Shown: positions 42,964-53,585 of the stretch, in pieces | Numbering within the stretch: the first letter of the stretch is position 1 | How the letters are laid out: each line of letters begins with the position of its first letter | NCBI RefSeq assembly: GCF_014837295.1 | Contig: NZ_JACYHB010000001.1 | Location: 186,001-250,000, forward strand | From: Cellulosimicrobium arenosum | GTDB taxonomy: Bacteria > Actinomycetota > Actinomycetes > Actinomycetales > Cellulomonadaceae | Direction: 5' to 3' | DNA length: 64,000 bases | The notes under the pieces: generated by a model | Told to the model about the DNA's origin: nothing | Databases searched by the model: none | What the model saw: the letters and a program-made list of their open reading frames with translations, nothing else | Program-made: the position numbers and the translations under genes

Positions 42964-44304
42964 ATGACCTCCGCCCGGCCCGACACCGCTGCCCCCGTAC
43001 CCACCGCGCAGGACGAGGTGGTCGGCATCTGCCAGGACCTCCTGCGTCTCGACACGTCGAACTACGGTGACGGGTCCGGTCCGGGCGAGCGTGCCGCCGC
43101 CGAGTACGTCATGGGCCTGCTGCACGACGTCGGGCTGGACCCCGAGATCTTCGAGTCCGAGCCGGGCCGGGCGAGCGTCGTCGTGCGCCTCGAGGGCCGG
43201 GACCGCACGCGCCCTGCGCTCGTCCTGCACGGCCACCTCGACGTCGTGCCCGCGCAGGCGGCGGACTGGTCGGTGGACCCGTTCGCGGGCGAGGAGCGCG
43301 ACGGCCTCCTGTGGGGGCGCGGCGCGGTCGACATGAAGGACATGGACGCGATGATCCTGGCGGTCGTTCGACAGCTGGTGCGCGAGGGGCGCAAGCCTGC
43401 GCGCGACGTCGTGGTCGCGTTCTTCGCGGACGAGGAGGCGGGCGGCGTCAAGGGTGCCCGCTGGGCGGTGGACCACCGGCCCGAGCTGTTCGAGGGTGCG
43501 ACCGAGGCGATCAGCGAGGTCGGCGGCTTCTCCGTCGACGTCGACGGTCGCCGCGCCTACCTGGTGCAGACCGCGGAGAAGGGGCTCGCGTGGCTGCGGC
43601 TCGTCGCGGACGGCCGTGCGGGGCACGGGTCCCAGGTCAACGACGACAACGCGGTGACGCGGCTGGCGGAGGCCGTCGCACGCATCGGGAGCCACCCGTG
43701 GCCCTACACGCTGACCCCGACGGTCGACAAGCTCTTGCGCGGTGTCGCGGACCTCACCGGCCTGCCGTTCGACGCCCAGGACCCGGAGTGCATCGACGCG
43801 CTCGTCGCCGCGCTCGGTCCTGCGTCGCGCTTCGTCGGGGCGACGGTGCGGCACAGCTCCAACCCCACCCGCCTCGACGCCGGCTACAAGGCCAACGTCA
43901 TCCCGGGCCGGGCCGAGGCCACCGTCGACGTGCGGCTGCTGCCCGGCCACGAGGACGAGGGGATCGCCGCCCTGCACCTGCTGGCGGGCGAGCACGTGCG
44001 CGTCGAGGAGATCCACCGCGACACCGCGCTCGAGGTCCCGTTCGCCGGCGACCTCGTCGACGTCATGGTCGACTCGCTGCTCGCCGAGGACCCGGGCGCG
44101 GCCGTGCTGCCGTACACGCTGTCCGGCGGGACGGACAACAAGTCGCTGCACCGCCTCGGCATCACGGGCTACGGCTTCGCGCCCCTGCGGCTGCCGGCAG
44201 ACCTCGACTTCGCGGGCATGTTCCACGGCGTCGACGAGCGCGTACCGGTCGACGCCCTGCGCTTCGGCGTCCGCGTCCTGGACCGCCTCCTGCGCGCCTG
44301 CTGA
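42964..44304 (+). CDS. M20 family peptidase / amidohydrolase
   Basis: 446 residues. LVLHGHLDVVPAQAADWSVDPFAGE holds the first metal ligands, GRGAVDMKDMDAM the bridging Asp, FFADEEAGGVKGARW the catalytic Glu pair, and the dimerisation domain starts RLVADGRAGHGSQVNDDNAVTRL. The end, GGTDNKSLHRLGITGYGFAPLRLP, carries the last His-containing region. It hydrolyses peptide or N-acyl bonds with two metals. It follows the M3 peptidase gene, suggesting joint peptide turnover. Confidence 0.94.
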   Translation: MTSARPDTAAPVPTAQDEVVGICQDLLRLDTSNYGDGSGPGERAAAEYVMGLLHDVGLDPEIFESEPGRASVVVRLEGRDRTRPALVLHGHLDVVPAQAADWSVDPFAGEERDGLLWGRGAVDMKDMDAMILAVVRQLVREGRKPARDVVVAFFADEEAGGVKGARWAVDHRPELFEGATEAISEVGGFSVDVDGRRAYLVQTAEKGLAWLRLVADGRAGHGSQVNDDNAVTRLAEAVARIGSHPWPYTLTPTVDKLLRGVADLTGLPFDAQDPECIDALVAALGPASRFVGATVRHSSNPTRLDAGYKANVIPGRAEATVDVRLLPGHEDEGIAALHLLAGEHVRVEEIHRDTALEVPFAGDLVDVMVDSLLAEDPGAAVLPYTLSGGTDNKSLHRLGITGYGFAPLRLPADLDFAGMFHGVDERVPVDALRFGVRVLDRLLRAC

Positions 44305-44316
44305 CGGCCGTGGTCG

Positions 44317-45114
44317 TCACCCGTGGGTGAGCAGGCCCGCGACCGACGAGCGCAGCTGGCGGACGTAGCCGCCGCCGAACAGCACCGCGTGCACGGCCAC
44401 GGGGTAGACCTGGTGCAGCGCCACCCGGTGACGCCAGCCGCGAGCGAGCGGGTGCACCTCGGCGTATCCCGCGAGCGTCTGCTCCAGGTGCGGCGCGCCG
44501 AACAGCGCGAGCATCGCGAGGTCGGACTCCCGGTGGCCGCCGTGGGCGGCGGGGTCGATCAGCACGGCCTCCACTCCCGGCGCGCCGTCGAGCGAGGACC
44601 ACATGACGTTGCCCGACCACAGGTCGCCGTGCAGCCGGGCCGGCGCGTCGTCGAGCATCGGACGCGCCAGCACGTCGAGGCGGTCTCCCAGGTCTCGTAG
44701 GAGGTCGGCGTCGTCACGCGTGAGCGAGCCACGGGCGAGCCCCTGCTCCGCGACGGGCAGGAGCCGGGCCTCGGCGTAGAACGTCGGCCAGTCCGGCCAG
44801 GCACCCGTCACCATCGGCAACGGGTCCTCCAGCGGCCCAAAGAAGGCGTCGCCGTCCCACTCCGGCGGGGCCACCCCCCAGCCGGGCGCGCCGGTGTCGT
44901 GCAGGACGGCGAGCCGTCGGCCCAGCTCGCGCGCCGCAGCGGGCGTGGGCGGGGTGCTCGCGACGCGCTCGAGCGTGAGGTGGCCGGCGCCGACGTCGCG
45001 CACCTCGACCACGCGCGGACCGCCCGCGACCGACAGCCACGCGAGACCGGCCGCCTCGCACGCGAAGAATCCGTCCGGTGCGTCCGGACGCGCCTTCGTG
45101 TGGTCGCCGCTCAC
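44317..45114 (-). CDS. Fructosamine kinase family protein
   Basis: 265 residues from a GTG at 45114. FFACEAAGLAWLSVAGGPRVVEVRDVG is the N-lobe, ARLHGDLWSGNVMWSS the catalytic HGDLxxxN loop and VLIDPAAHGGHRESDLAMLALFG the metal-binding DP-A-GGHRE-DLA motif. These identify the fructosamine/ketosamine 3-kinase family, which phosphorylates sugars attached to amines and so starts deglycation. The C-terminal HQVYPVAVHAVLFGGGYV fits family ends. Confidence 0.93.
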   Translation of the reverse strand: MSGDHTKARPDAPDGFFACEAAGLAWLSVAGGPRVVEVRDVGAGHLTLERVASTPPTPAAARELGRRLAVLHDTGAPGWGVAPPEWDGDAFFGPLEDPLPMVTGAWPDWPTFYAEARLLPVAEQGLARGSLTRDDADLLRDLGDRLDVLARPMLDDAPARLHGDLWSGNVMWSSLDGAPGVEAVLIDPAAHGGHRESDLAMLALFGAPHLEQTLAGYAEVHPLARGWRHRVALHQVYPVAVHAVLFGGGYVRQLRSSVAGLLTHG

Positions 45115-45124
45115 CGACGCGCGC

Positions 45125-45355
45125 TCAGAGGGTCGACCGCACGCGGATGATCTTGCGCCGCAGCCACACGCGGCGCTCGCCGCCCACGTACAGCAGGGTG
45201 CGGGCCAGCTCCCAGCGCCCGTACTCCGCCTCGTCGGTCAGGAGCCGTCGTGCGTCCGAACGACTCGTCGTCCGACCGATCGTCACGACCCGGTACTCGT
45301 ACTGCCCGTTGTCCGCCCACCCGGAGCGACTGCTCGACGTCGACCTGCTGTGCAC
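45125..45355 (-). CDS. DUF5703 family small protein
   Basis: 76 residues from GTG 45355; a longer in-frame start at 45451 (108 residues) is possible but the extra residues look non-conserved. The core QYEYRVVTIGRTTSRSDARRLLTDEAEYGRWELARTLLYVGGERRVWLRRKIIRV, read in parts, is a small actinobacterial family of unknown function with a conserved WLRRKIIR tail. It lies downstream of and in the opposite direction to the acidic protein gene. Confidence 0.8.
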   Translation of the reverse strand: MHSRSTSSSRSGWADNGQYEYRVVTIGRTTSRSDARRLLTDEAEYGRWELARTLLYVGGERRVWLRRKIIRVRSTL

Positions 45356-45473
45356 GCGCCACCGCCCTTCCACCGACCGGTCGGTGGCGGCCGATCGCCC
45401 CACGGGGAGGGGAGGGTCGGTCGCCACCTGTTTCGACTGCCCATTGTGCACCGCTCGGGGCTACGGTCAGGGT

Positions 45474-45767
45474 ATGACCGCTGATCCGCGCGCCGCGCTC
45501 GACCGCTTCGTCGCGGCCCTCGAGGCCCACTACAACGCCGTCGTCGCACGGCGCAAGGACGACGACCCTGCGGTGGACGACGCCTACGACGTGCTCGCCG
45601 ACGCCTTCGAGGTCTACGACGACTCGCTCGGCGAGGTCTACGGGGAGGCGACGCCGTTCGACCTCGCGGACGACGACGAGGACGAGGACGACGACGACGG
45701 CCTGGACGACGACGACCGTTACGACGTCGTGGACGACGACCAGCTCGCGGGCGACCCCGCCCGCTGA
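45474..45767 (+). CDS. Small acidic protein of unknown function
   Basis: 97 residues. The N-terminal half is helical (AALDRFVAALEAHYNAVVARR, then DAYDVLADAFEVYDDSLGEVYGE). The C-terminal third is almost only Asp/Glu (DDDEDEDDDDGLDDDD). The family is conserved next to DUF5703 in related actinobacteria as far as I recall. Acidic tails of this kind suggest interaction with basic proteins or nucleic acid mimicry, but this is unproven. Confidence 0.65.
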   Translation: MTADPRAALDRFVAALEAHYNAVVARRKDDDPAVDDAYDVLADAFEVYDDSLGEVYGEATPFDLADDDEDEDDDDGLDDDDRYDVVDDDQLAGDPAR

Positions 45768-45791
45768 ACCCGGCTCGTCACCCGTGACCTG

Positions 45792-46760
45792 TCACCAGCG
45801 CTCCGGGTAGCCGGTCTCGACGTCGCTGACGTCGTCCAGCGCGGTCCGGACCGCCTCCGGCAGCACGAGCTCCGCCGCGTCGAGCGAGGCCCGCAGCTGG
45901 GCAGGGGTCCGTGCACCCACGATGGCGCTGGCGACCGTGGGACGCCCCAGGAGCCACGCGAGCGCGACGTCGAGCGGCGCACGCCCCAGTCCCTCCGCGG
46001 CCGTGACGACCGCCTCCACGATCCCGGACGACGCATGGTCGAGGTAGGGCTCGACGAACCCGGCCAGGTGGGGCGAGGCACCGCGCGAGTCGGCGGGCAG
46101 CGCCCGGCGGTACTTGCCGGTCAGCACGCCGCGCCCGAGCGGGGACCACGCGAGCAGACCGAGCCCGAGGGCCTGCGCCGCGGGCACCACCTCGCGATCG
46201 ACGCCCCGCTGCAGCAGCGAGTACTCGAGCTCGACGGCCGCGAGACCGACGTCGTCGGTCCCGGCGAGCAACGTCGCGGCCTGGGCGGTCGCCCACGCCG
46301 GGTGGTTGGACAGCCCGACGTAGCGCGTGCGTCCCGACGTGACCGCCTGCCGCAGCGCGGACACGGTCTCGGTGAACGGGGTACCGGCGTCGGGCGCGTG
46401 GACGAGGAAGAGGTCGACATGGTCGGTGCCGAGCCGGGCCAGCGACTCGTCGAGCGAGTCGAGCAGCGCGCCGCGCGATGCGTCGACCATCGGCCCGGAC
46501 GACGTGTGGCGCACTCCCGCCTTGGTGCACAGGTGCAGGTCGCGACGGTCGACCCTGGAGCCGAGGAGCGTGCCGAGCAGCGACTCGGCGTCGCCGCCGG
46601 CGTAGGACGCCGCGGTGTCCACGAGCGTGCCGCCGGCGTCGACGAAGTCCGTGAGCTGCTCGGCGGCGTCGAGCTCGTCGGTGTCCCGGGCCCACGTCAT
46701 GGTGCCCAGGCCGAGCGCGGAGACGCGCAGACCGGTGCGGCCCAGCTGGCGGAGTTCCAT
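45792..46760 (-). CDS. Aldo/keto reductase
   Basis: 322 residues. LRQLGRTGLRVSALGLGTMTW is the start, LVDTAASYAGGDAESLLG has the catalytic Asp/Tyr pair, LHLCTKAGVR the Lys, VDLFLVHAPDAGTPFTETVSAL the His region, and ASAIVGARTPAQLRASLDA the NADPH-binding C-terminal motif. Reduces aldehydes or ketones with NADPH; the substrate is unclear. Confidence 0.95.
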   Translation of the reverse strand: MELRQLGRTGLRVSALGLGTMTWARDTDELDAAEQLTDFVDAGGTLVDTAASYAGGDAESLLGTLLGSRVDRRDLHLCTKAGVRHTSSGPMVDASRGALLDSLDESLARLGTDHVDLFLVHAPDAGTPFTETVSALRQAVTSGRTRYVGLSNHPAWATAQAATLLAGTDDVGLAAVELEYSLLQRGVDREVVPAAQALGLGLLAWSPLGRGVLTGKYRRALPADSRGASPHLAGFVEPYLDHASSGIVEAVVTAAEGLGRAPLDVALAWLLGRPTVASAIVGARTPAQLRASLDAAELVLPEAVRTALDDVSDVETGYPERW

Positions 46761-46883
46761 GGGAGCCGAGAGTACCGGCGCGCGCGCCGTGGCGTCGGTC
46801 GAAGGGACGGCCTGGGACGCGGGGTGCGGGCACTTCACCCACGGTGCCCGGATCGGGTGGATCGCGCTGTATCGTGACCGCTC

Positions 46884-47762
46884 GTGAATGCGTGGGAAGC
46901 CGTCCTGCTCGGCCTCGTCCAGGGACTGACCGAGTTCCTCCCGATCTCGTCGAGCGCGCACCTGCGCATCGTGGGCGAGCTGATCGGGTCCCAGGACCCC
47001 GGTGCGGCATTCACCGCGATCACGCAGATCGGGACCGAGACCGCCGTGCTGCTGTACTTCCGGCGCGACATCGTGCGCATCTGCGTCGCGTGGTGGCGCT
47101 CGCTGCGGGGGGACCACGGGACGGACTGGCGCTCGCGGCTGGGCCGGGCCGACCACGACGCCGCGATGGCGTGGTTCATCGCGCTCGGGTCGATCCCGAT
47201 CGTCGTGCTGGGGCTGCTGTTCCAGGACGCGATCGAGAACACGTTCCGCAACCTGTACCTCACCGCCCTGATGCTCGCGGTCTTCGGCCTGCTGCTCGGA
47301 TGGGCGGACCGCGTCGGCGCCAAGCGCCGCACGCTGGGCGAGCTGAACCCACGCCAGGCGGTCGCGTTCGGGTTCGCCCAGGCGCTCGCGCTGATACCCG
47401 GAGTGTCCCGCTCGGGCGGGACGATCACGGCGGGGCTGCTCCTGGGCTTCACCCGTGAGGCGGCGGCCCGGTACTCGTTCCTGCTCGCGATCCCGGCGGT
47501 GCTCGGGTCCGGGTTCTACCAGCTCTTCAAGTCGGCGGGCGAGCCCGCCGCCCCGGGGACGCCCGGTGCGGGCGCGACGCTGATCGCGACGGTCGTCGCT
47601 TTCGTCGTCGGGTACTTCGTCATCATCGCGTTCCTCAAGATCGTCTCCACGTTCACCTACACACCGTTCGTGGTCTACCGGCTCGCGCTCGCGGTGGTCG
47701 TCGTGCTGCTCCTGCTGACGGGTGTGCTCGAGCCGGGCGGTACGACGGCCCCGACCCCGTGA
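46884..47762 (+). CDS. uppP: Undecaprenyl-diphosphatase
   Basis: 292 residues from [23 protein letters not shown] holds the (E/Q)-rich motif, and [42 protein letters not shown] the PGxSRSG active-site motif with Arg. Eight hydrophobic stretches are expected. It dephosphorylates undecaprenyl diphosphate at the outer face of the membrane, recycling the lipid carrier for peptidoglycan. The position before mshC is common in actinobacteria. Confidence 0.97.
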   Translation: MNAWEAVLLGLVQGLTEFLPISSSAHLRIVGELIGSQDPGAAFTAITQIGTETAVLLYFRRDIVRICVAWWRSLRGDHGTDWRSRLGRADHDAAMAWFIALGSIPIVVLGLLFQDAIENTFRNLYLTALMLAVFGLLLGWADRVGAKRRTLGELNPRQAVAFGFAQALALIPGVSRSGGTITAGLLLGFTREAAARYSFLLAIPAVLGSGFYQLFKSAGEPAAPGTPGAGATLIATVVAFVVGYFVIIAFLKIVSTFTYTPFVVYRLALAVVVVLLLLTGVLEPGGTTAPTP

Positions 47763-47887
47763 CGTGCGTCCGGACGGTGTGGGGTTGGTCACCTCCGCGG
47801 CCTCACGTGCAGGTCGGTGCCACGCCCGGGCGCAGGACGGACCGCGGGACGCGAGGCCGCACTGCCGCGGGCCGCTAGGGTGAACGG

Positions 47888-49165
47888 GTGCACAGCTGGC
47901 CCGCCCCGCAGATCCCCGAGCTCCCCGGCCGCGGCCACCCCGTCCGGGTGCACGACTCCACGACCGGCGAGCAGGTCGTCGCGGCGTCGGCCACGGACCG
48001 TGCCTCGCTCTACGTGTGCGGCATCACGCCCTACGACGCGACGCACATCGGCCACGCCGCGACGTACGTCGCGTTCGACCTGCTCGTGCGCGCGTGGCGC
48101 GACGCCGGCCACGAGGTGCGCTACGCGTCCAACGTGACCGACGTCGACGACCCGCTGCTCGAGCGGGCTGCCGCGACGGGCAAGGACTGGCGCCAGATCG
48201 CCGTCGAGCAGACCGCGCTGTTCGCCGAGGACATGACGGCGCTCGGCGTCGTGCCGCCCGACGTGTACGACGGGGCCGTCGAGAAGATCCCGGCCGTCGT
48301 GGACGCGGTGACCCAGCTCCTCGACGCCGGCCTCGCCTACCGCGTCCCCGTCGAGCCTGGTGCCGGCGGCGAGGACCCCGGGCTCGGGGACGTGTACGCC
48401 GACCTCTCGGGCGATCGGGCGTTCGGGTCGGTGTCCGGGTTCTCGCGCGACGTCATGGAGCACCTGTTCGCCCAGCGCGGAGGCGACCCCGGTCGCGACG
48501 GCAAGAAGGACGCGCTGGACCCGTTGCTGTGGCGGCGCGAGCGCCCCGGCGAGCCCGCGTGGGACGGGGGCGTGCTCGGGACGGGCCGGCCCGGGTGGCA
48601 CGTCGAGTGCGCGGTCATCGCGCGCGACGGGATCGGCCTGCCGTTCGACGTGCAGGGCGGGGGAGCGGACCTGCTGTTCCCGCACCACGAGATGTCCTCC
48701 TCGCACGACCGCATGCTGTCCGACGGCGCAGCGCCGCGCGTCCACGTGCACGCGGGCCTCGTGGCGTTCCAGGGCGAGAAGATGAGCAAGTCGCTCGGCA
48801 ACCTCGTCCTCGTGTCGAACCTGCGAGCCGCCGGGGCCGACCCGATGGCGATCCGCCTCGCGCTGCTCGCGCACCACTACCGGGGCGAGTGGGAGTGGAC
48901 GGACGACGACCTGCCGACCGCCGTGCGGCGCCTCGAGACGTGGCGTGACGCCGTGTCCGGCAACGGGGGACCGGACGCCGGCTCGATGCTCGACGCGGTC
49001 CGCGCCGCGCTCGCGGACGACCTCGACGCGCCGGCGGCGCTCGCCGCGGTGGACGCGTGGGCTGCGGAGTCGCTGCGCCCCGGTCGGGACGTGTCCGGTG
49101 ACGTCGAGGGGGCGCCCGGCGTGGTGGCGCGATCCGTCAACGCCCTGCTCGGGGTGCGGCTCTAG
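47888..49165 (+). CDS. mshC: Cysteine:1D-myo-inosityl 2-amino-2-deoxy-alpha-D-glucopyranoside ligase
   Basis: 425 residues. The class I synthetase HIGH box is HIGH at 53-56 within CGITPYDATHIGHAATY, where Cys44 should bind zinc; KMSKS-type motif is EKMSKSLGN. WHVECAVIARDGIGLPFDVQGGGADLLFPHHEMSSS is the Zn/cysteine site. It is shorter than CysRS and lacks its anticodon domain. It adds cysteine to GlcN-Ins with ATP in mycothiol synthesis and so shows that this organism uses mycothiol. Confidence 0.95.
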   Translation: MHSWPAPQIPELPGRGHPVRVHDSTTGEQVVAASATDRASLYVCGITPYDATHIGHAATYVAFDLLVRAWRDAGHEVRYASNVTDVDDPLLERAAATGKDWRQIAVEQTALFAEDMTALGVVPPDVYDGAVEKIPAVVDAVTQLLDAGLAYRVPVEPGAGGEDPGLGDVYADLSGDRAFGSVSGFSRDVMEHLFAQRGGDPGRDGKKDALDPLLWRRERPGEPAWDGGVLGTGRPGWHVECAVIARDGIGLPFDVQGGGADLLFPHHEMSSSHDRMLSDGAAPRVHVHAGLVAFQGEKMSKSLGNLVLVSNLRAAGADPMAIRLALLAHHYRGEWEWTDDDLPTAVRRLETWRDAVSGNGGPDAGSMLDAVRAALADDLDAPAALAAVDAWAAESLRPGRDVSGDVEGAPGVVARSVNALLGVRL

Positions 49166-49186
49166 GAACCACGCACCCCGCGGCGG

Positions 49187-50065
49187 TCAGAGCCTGGGAC
49201 CGCCACCCTTGCCCTCTCCGGGCGTGCCCGGGTCGCGCCGGCGCAGGTAGCGCTCGAACTCGCGCGCGATGGCCTCTCCGCTCGCCTCGGGCAGCTCGGC
49301 GGTGTCCTTGGCCTCCTCGAGCTGCTGGACGTACTCGGCGATCTCCGGGTCCTCGGACGCGAGCTCGTCGACGCCGTGCTGCCACGCCTCGGCGTCCTCC
49401 GCGAGCTCGCCCAGGGGGATCGGCTCCGACAGCAGCTCCTCGACGCGCGCCAGGATCGCGAGCGTCGCCTTCGGCGACGGCGGGTGCGCGACGTAGTGCG
49501 GCACCGCGGCCCACAGCGAGACGGACTGCAGCCCACGCTCGGCCGCGGCGTGCTGCAGCACCCCGACGATCCCGGTCGGCCCCTCGTAGGCGGTGGGCTC
49601 GACGTCGAGCACCGCCTGCAACCCGACGCTCTCCGACGTCGCGGTCATGGGGATCGGCCGGGTGTGCGGGACGTCGGCCAGGAGCGCGCCGAGCGTCACG
49701 ACCGTGCGCACGTCGTGCGCACGAGCGATGTCGAGGAGCTCCCGGCAGAACCGCCGCCACCGCATCGAGGGCTCGATGCCCTGCACGAGCACGACCCGGC
49801 GGCCGCTCGGCGCCAGGGTCGCGGTCGCGACGGTCGTCGTGGGCCACTCGATCTCGCGCCGGCCCTCGTCGTCGGTCGTGAGGATCGGCCGGCTGACCTG
49901 GAAGTCGTGGAACTCCTCCGGGTCGAGCTCGTCGACGTCCTGCGCGCCCCAGACCTCGTGCAGGTGCTCCACCGCCGAGGTCGCGGCGCTGCCCGCGTCG
50001 TTCCAGCCCTCGAACGCCGCGATCATCACGGTCTGACGGGCTGCGTCCTGCGGGTTCTCGCTCAT
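49187..50065 (-). CDS. PAC2 family protein (proteasome-assembly-chaperone-like)
   Basis: 292 residues. VMIAAFEGWNDAGSAATSAVEHL is the family start; VLVQGIEPSMRWRRFCRELLDIARA and VVTLGALLADVPHTRPIPMTATS are core PAC2 motifs. Actinobacterial PAC2 proteins sit near the proteasome locus and resemble archaeal/eukaryotic assembly chaperones, but a role in 20S assembly here is not proven. The C-terminal 60 residues are helical and charged. The gene is divergent from the HAD-type gene. Confidence 0.92.
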   Translation of the reverse strand: MSENPQDAARQTVMIAAFEGWNDAGSAATSAVEHLHEVWGAQDVDELDPEEFHDFQVSRPILTTDDEGRREIEWPTTTVATATLAPSGRRVVLVQGIEPSMRWRRFCRELLDIARAHDVRTVVTLGALLADVPHTRPIPMTATSESVGLQAVLDVEPTAYEGPTGIVGVLQHAAAERGLQSVSLWAAVPHYVAHPPSPKATLAILARVEELLSEPIPLGELAEDAEAWQHGVDELASEDPEIAEYVQQLEEAKDTAELPEASGEAIAREFERYLRRRDPGTPGEGKGGGPRL

Positions 50066-50245
50066 CGCCCCAGCCTATGCGGCCGTGCCCGACGGCGGCG
50101 GGCCAGGTTCGCGGACGGCGTACCCCGGGCCGCCGGGTCCTGGCCCGTCCGGTCCCGGGGCGCTCCACCCGTACCCTGGAGGTGCGAGGGTGTGCTGTCG
50201 CCCGCACCCTCACCTCACCCGACCCCACCGTCGCTGGAGCACTTC

Positions 50246-50965
50246 TTGACGTCCGTACGCCCTGAGAACTCGTCCCCCGTGCTGCCCCAGGCCGTCCTGT
50301 GGGACATGGACGGCACGCTCGTCGACACCGAGCCGTACTGGATGGCGGCGGAGCACGAGCTCGTCGCGGCGCACGGGGAGTCGTGGTCGCACGAGGACGC
50401 GCTGATGCTCGTCGGCAACCCGCTCACCGTCTCGGCGCAGATCCTGCGCGAGCGCGGAGGAGTGCGGCTGCCCGTCGAGGACATCGTGCGGTTCCTGCTG
50501 GGCCGCGTGGTCGAGCAGGTGCGCGAGCGCGTGCCGTGGCAGCCGGGTGCGCGCGAGCTGCTCGCCGCGCTCGGAGACGCGGGCGTGCCGTGCGCGCTCG
50601 TGACGATGTCCTACCGCGAGCTCGCGCAGCCGGTGGCGGACCGCACGGGCGCGTTCGACGTGATCGTGTGCGGTGACGAGGTGGAGCGCGGCAAGCCGGA
50701 CCCGCAGCCGTACCTCCTGGCCGCCGAGCGGCTCGGGGTCGACGTCACCCGTTGCGTCGCGATCGAGGACTCGCCGTCGGGCATCGCTTCGGCGCTGGCC
50801 TCCGGCGCGGCGACCCTCGGGGTCGAGGCGGTCGTCCCGGTCGAGGCCGCACCCGGCCTCAGCCGCGCGCCGTCGCTGGAGCGCGTGGACCTCGCGACGC
50901 TCGCGCGCATCGTCGCCGGCGATCCGGTCGACCTGCTGGCGCCGTCCGAGCTCAGCCCGCGCTAG
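50246..50965 (+). CDS. HAD family phosphatase
   Basis: 239 residues from a TTG preceded by GGAG; GTG 50279 is a possible shorter start. Motif I is LWDMDGTLVDTEPYW with the nucleophile Asp, motif II is ALVTMSYRELA, motif III is ERGKPDPQPYLLAA, and motif IV is CVAIEDSPSGIASALASGA. Beta-phosphoglucomutase-like in layout. It could dephosphorylate a sugar phosphate; substrate unknown. Confidence 0.93.
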   Translation: MTSVRPENSSPVLPQAVLWDMDGTLVDTEPYWMAAEHELVAAHGESWSHEDALMLVGNPLTVSAQILRERGGVRLPVEDIVRFLLGRVVEQVRERVPWQPGARELLAALGDAGVPCALVTMSYRELAQPVADRTGAFDVIVCGDEVERGKPDPQPYLLAAERLGVDVTRCVAIEDSPSGIASALASGAATLGVEAVVPVEAAPGLSRAPSLERVDLATLARIVAGDPVDLLAPSELSPR

Positions 50966-51108
50966 CGGCGCCGCGGCGCCGTCGGACGACCCGCGGCACC
51001 CGTCCGGCGCCGGGTCGAGCCCGCCACCTGCTGCCGAGCGTGGACCGAGAGCACCGCCGTGAGCGCGGACGTCACCGGCACGCGCACGCGAGCGCATAGG
51101 CTCGCCGG

Positions 51109-52299
51109 GTGGACGGATCCCAGCCCTCGGCGCCCCGCGCCTCTGGCCGACAGCAGCAGCCCGCGCGCCCCGGGCAGACCAAGGGCTGGGTGATCGGTCG
51201 CGTCGCAGGTGCGCCGGTGATCCTGACGCCGTCGTGGTTCGTCGCGGCCGTGATCCTCACCGTCCTGTTCGCGCCGACGGTCCAGAACCTCGCGCCGCGG
51301 CTCGGACGGGAGATCTACCTCGTCTCCTTCGCGTTCGTGCTGCTGCTCTTCGCGTCGGTGTTCCTGCACGAGGTCGCGCACGCGCTCGTCGCGCGGGCGC
51401 GCGGTCAGCACGTGACCGAGCTCGCGGTGACCCTGTGGGGCGGGCACACCGCCTACTCGGGGTCGTCCGCGCGACCCCTCGACGGCTTCCTCATCTCGGT
51501 CGTGGGCCCGCTGACGAACCTGGCCCTCGCCGTGGTCTTCTGGTTCAGCTTCCAGGCCCAGCCCACGTTCACCGTGCCTGCGCTGCTGCTCTACGCCGGC
51601 GCGTTCTCCAACGCGTTCGTCGGGTTCTTCAACCTGCTTCCCGGGCTCCCGCTCGACGGCGGTCAGATCCTCGAGTCCGCCGTGTGGGCCGTGACGGGCT
51701 CGCGCACCCGGGGCACGGTCGCCGCGGGCTGGGTGGGCCGAGTCGTCGCGGTGGGCGTCGTCGCCTGGGCGCTGCTGTGGCCGCTGACCGTGGGGGTGCG
51801 GCCCGACCTGTGGACCGTCGCCTGGGCGGCGTTGATCGGCGCGTTCCTGTGGTCCGGTGCCGGGCAGGCGATCCGCGCCGGGCGGTCGCGCGAGGCCGTG
51901 TCGGGGCTGTCGGTACGAGGGCTCGCGAGGCCGGCGGTCCCCGTCGCGTCCGACGCGTCGGTCGCGGCCGTCGGGCGCGAGGTCGCCCGCGCGGGCGGCC
52001 CGCACGTCGTCGCCGTCGTGGTCGACGCCGCGGGCCGCGCCCTCGGGTACGTCGATCCCGGCGCCGCCGCCGCCGTCCCGCCGGACGCGGCGGAGACGAC
52101 GCCCGTCGCCGCCGTCGTCGTCCCGCTGCCCGCCGGCGCGAGCGTCGACGCCGGTCTCGTCGGCCCCGACCTGCTGGCCGCCCTCGCCCAGGTCGGGCGC
52201 CAGGCGTCCGTCGTCGCCGTGACCGACGCCGGACGTCTCGTCGGGGTGCTCGAGGTGAGCACGGTCGTCGCGGCGTTGCGCACCGCCCGGCAGGGCTGA
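51109..52299 (+). CDS. Site-2 protease family (M50) membrane metallopeptidase
   Basis: 396 residues. HEVAH at residues 87-91 in SVFLHEVAHALVARARGQ is the zinc motif, and NLLPGLPLDGGQILES supplies the third ligand (LDGG). Five to six membrane segments, then a cytoplasmic part with degenerate CBS-like sequence (ARPAVPVASDASVAAV and VVAVTDAGRLVGVLEVS). It belongs to the S2P class of intramembrane proteases with CBS regulation. The substrate is unknown. It precedes trmI by 36 bases. Confidence 0.93.
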   Translation: MDGSQPSAPRASGRQQQPARPGQTKGWVIGRVAGAPVILTPSWFVAAVILTVLFAPTVQNLAPRLGREIYLVSFAFVLLLFASVFLHEVAHALVARARGQHVTELAVTLWGGHTAYSGSSARPLDGFLISVVGPLTNLALAVVFWFSFQAQPTFTVPALLLYAGAFSNAFVGFFNLLPGLPLDGGQILESAVWAVTGSRTRGTVAAGWVGRVVAVGVVAWALLWPLTVGVRPDLWTVAWAALIGAFLWSGAGQAIRAGRSREAVSGLSVRGLARPAVPVASDASVAAVGREVARAGGPHVVAVVVDAAGRALGYVDPGAAAAVPPDAAETTPVAAVVVPLPAGASVDAGLVGPDLLAALAQVGRQASVVAVTDAGRLVGVLEVSTVVAALRTARQG

Positions 52300-53481
<1,182 letters not shown>

Positions 53482-53585
53482 CGGTCACGTAACGATCCGC
53501 TCCTCCACGTCTCAGCACGGGTGTCATCGATGCCCGTGGCGAAGAATTGTGCCTAAGGTCGACACCCGGCGAGAGGGGAGACCCG

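Noticed and set aside
49187-50065. Confirmed proteasome assembly chaperone
   Set aside because: The PAC2 fold is clear, but its role in 20S assembly in bacteria is not established and the gene is not in the proteasome operon itself.
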